Assembly (NCBI GenBank): GCA_000499405.2
Contig: HG738140.1
Location: forward strand, 7,102,879 to 7,166,878
Direction of reading: 5' to 3'
Source: Onchocerca volvulus
Taxonomy: Eukaryota; Nematoda; Chromadorea; Rhabditida; Onchocercidae
DNA: 64,000 nucleotides
Within the stretch, counting starts at the first letter, position 1. Each line of letters opens with the position of its first letter. Positions 62,852-64,000 of this stretch are shown here, in pieces. The position numbers and the translations under genes are program-made. Under the pieces are notes generated by a model, which made no database searches, had not been told where the DNA came from, and saw only the letters and a list, made by a program, of their open reading frames with translations.

Positions 62852-64000
62852 TTAAAATTGTAATTTAGATTGCTTTGATCGAGAAGAGAAAACGATAATG
62901 ACAAAAACGGCAAATAACATTGTCCCAAACATTGCAATCAATATAGCAAATGTACCATTTGAGAAGCATAAGCCTACCGGATTAAATGTAATCCGTACCG
63001 GTGATAAATCCATTAAGTCATTATGGTTTTTTTTCTGATTTAGTATTATATCATCATCATGATTATCATCCTAAAAATAAGTTTAATTTTATTTACCATA
63101 ACAACTTTTTTTAATTTAAGAATTAAAATAATATAAAAATTATTTCGCAATTTTTTAGCACAAAAAGATGATTTGTGATTTTAATAATTTAATTAAAAAT
63201 GCAAAGAATTAGTTAAATTAATAAAAAATATGGTTTTAAATTATTATTGAACATTATATGTTAATGAATAAATGATCATTAATGGTAACAAAAATTAATT
63301 ATTAACGTAACAAAGTTACAAATAATTGATATTAATAATTGATTATAAAATATTACGCTTATCTTCCAAATATTCTATGTGCTTATGTTTAGCGAAAAAA
63401 TGAGATTTGCGTATGCGCTTGCGATGAAACAGGATAAATGCTCATTTAGCGATAAAATAGAATTTACGTACATTCGAAACATTCACTTACCGTTTCATCA
63501 ATAATATCTAGTGCACTCATTTCGGTTCTTACATCTAATGTATTCGTTGGATCATACCACGCGGCACTTGTGCCACGTTTCATCCTGGATGATTGTTCCA
63601 CGGGTTGTTGCACAGGTTGTCCTCGTTTTTTAACTGCACCAAAACCTTGTGGCTCCGGACATTCCGGTCGAGCGCATTCACCATTTGGCTCTTTTATTGT
63701 TATAGTTATTTGACACTGATAAAAGAGTTCGGATCGATCCGCATATTTATAAACGTGTGCTTCTTGTCCAGCCATTAAATCTAAAAGTCGGAAAATAATC
63801 AATAAAAATGTAAGTTTAATTATTTTTTTCAGAAATTGAATAGAATTATATTCGAAATCAAAAAGTTACTTTTTGAAATCTTCGATTTGCATGCAAATTT
63901 GTAAAAATTTAAGAATGATTAATAATATTTGAATAAATATGAAATGGTTTATATTAAATATAGCAAAAAAATTTTAATCCAAAGTTATACCAGTTGGATA
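62852..64000 (-). CDS. Second CUT-1-type cuticlin, 3' part (5' end beyond the window)
   Basis: Exons visible: 64000-63991 (only TAT CCA ACT G, the end of an exon cut by the window), 63780-63491 and 63070-62852. The junction (YPT, then a split Asp, then LMAGQEAHVYKYADRS) is identical in place and phase to the cuticlin at 52387-54336, showing a recent-origin or strongly conserved paralog. The ZP end reads CARPECPEPQGFGAVKKRG. A canonical furin site RMKR|G follows, then an acidic stretch including DDNHDDD, then a membrane segment (FAILIAMFGTMLFAVFVIIVF) and the tail SSRSKQSKLQF before TAA at 62852. The linker lacks the alanine run of the first copy and is Gln/Pro-rich instead, and the transmembrane exon is not closely similar. 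This suggests changed post-ZP processing or timing. Confidence 0.95.

Overview
This is nuclear DNA of a parasitic nematode, most likely a filarial or other spirurid worm. The sequence is very AT-rich and full of homopolymer runs. Genes are split into short exons bounded by TTTTCAG- or TTTTTAG-type acceptors and GTAAGT-type donors. The proteins recognised are nematode ones, including two cuticlin (CUT-1-type ZP) genes. From memory, the C. elegans counterparts zyx-1, nsun-5 and cut-1 all lie on chromosome II; this was not checked. All confident genes are on the minus strand. Most of the window is intron or intergenic AT-rich sequence.

Layout. (1) 1-4.8 kb: no intact gene; a long RNA-like hairpin (718-799), a decayed acidic reading frame (2259-2680) and a cluster of TGACTCA sites. 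(2) 4.8-32.8 kb: one large zyxin gene. Three LIM domains are encoded by four exons at 4.8-8.1 kb, a 16.5-kb intron follows, and the N-terminal exons lie at 24.6-30.6 kb. A further first exon at 32.8 kb and a possible internal first exon at 20.1 kb, which would give a LIM-only isoform, join with matching phases. The 5' exons are open in two frames at once. (3) 32.8-42.9 kb: no convincing gene, but several decayed tandem repeats, including paired TGACGTAA sites. (4) 43.2-47.5 kb: a UPF0729/C18orf32-like membrane microprotein and a complete nine-exon nsun-5 rRNA methyltransferase, head to tail. (5) 47.5-52.4 kb: intergenic, with diverged tandem duplications. (6) 52.4-54.3 kb: a complete five-exon cut-1-type cuticlin. 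(7) 54.5-62.8 kb: intergenic, with microsatellites. (8) 62.85-64.0 kb: the 3' exons of a second cut-1-type cuticlin with the same exon boundaries, cut off by the window edge.

The genes act in separate processes: adhesion and muscle attachment signalling (zyxin), ribosome maturation (nsun-5), an unknown membrane role (UPF0729), and cuticle assembly (two cuticlins). The only likely functional linkage is the tandem cuticlin pair, plus a possible nsun-5/UPF0729 operon. All exon models were read by eye from splice signals, phase matching and protein similarity recalled from memory; none has transcript support here.
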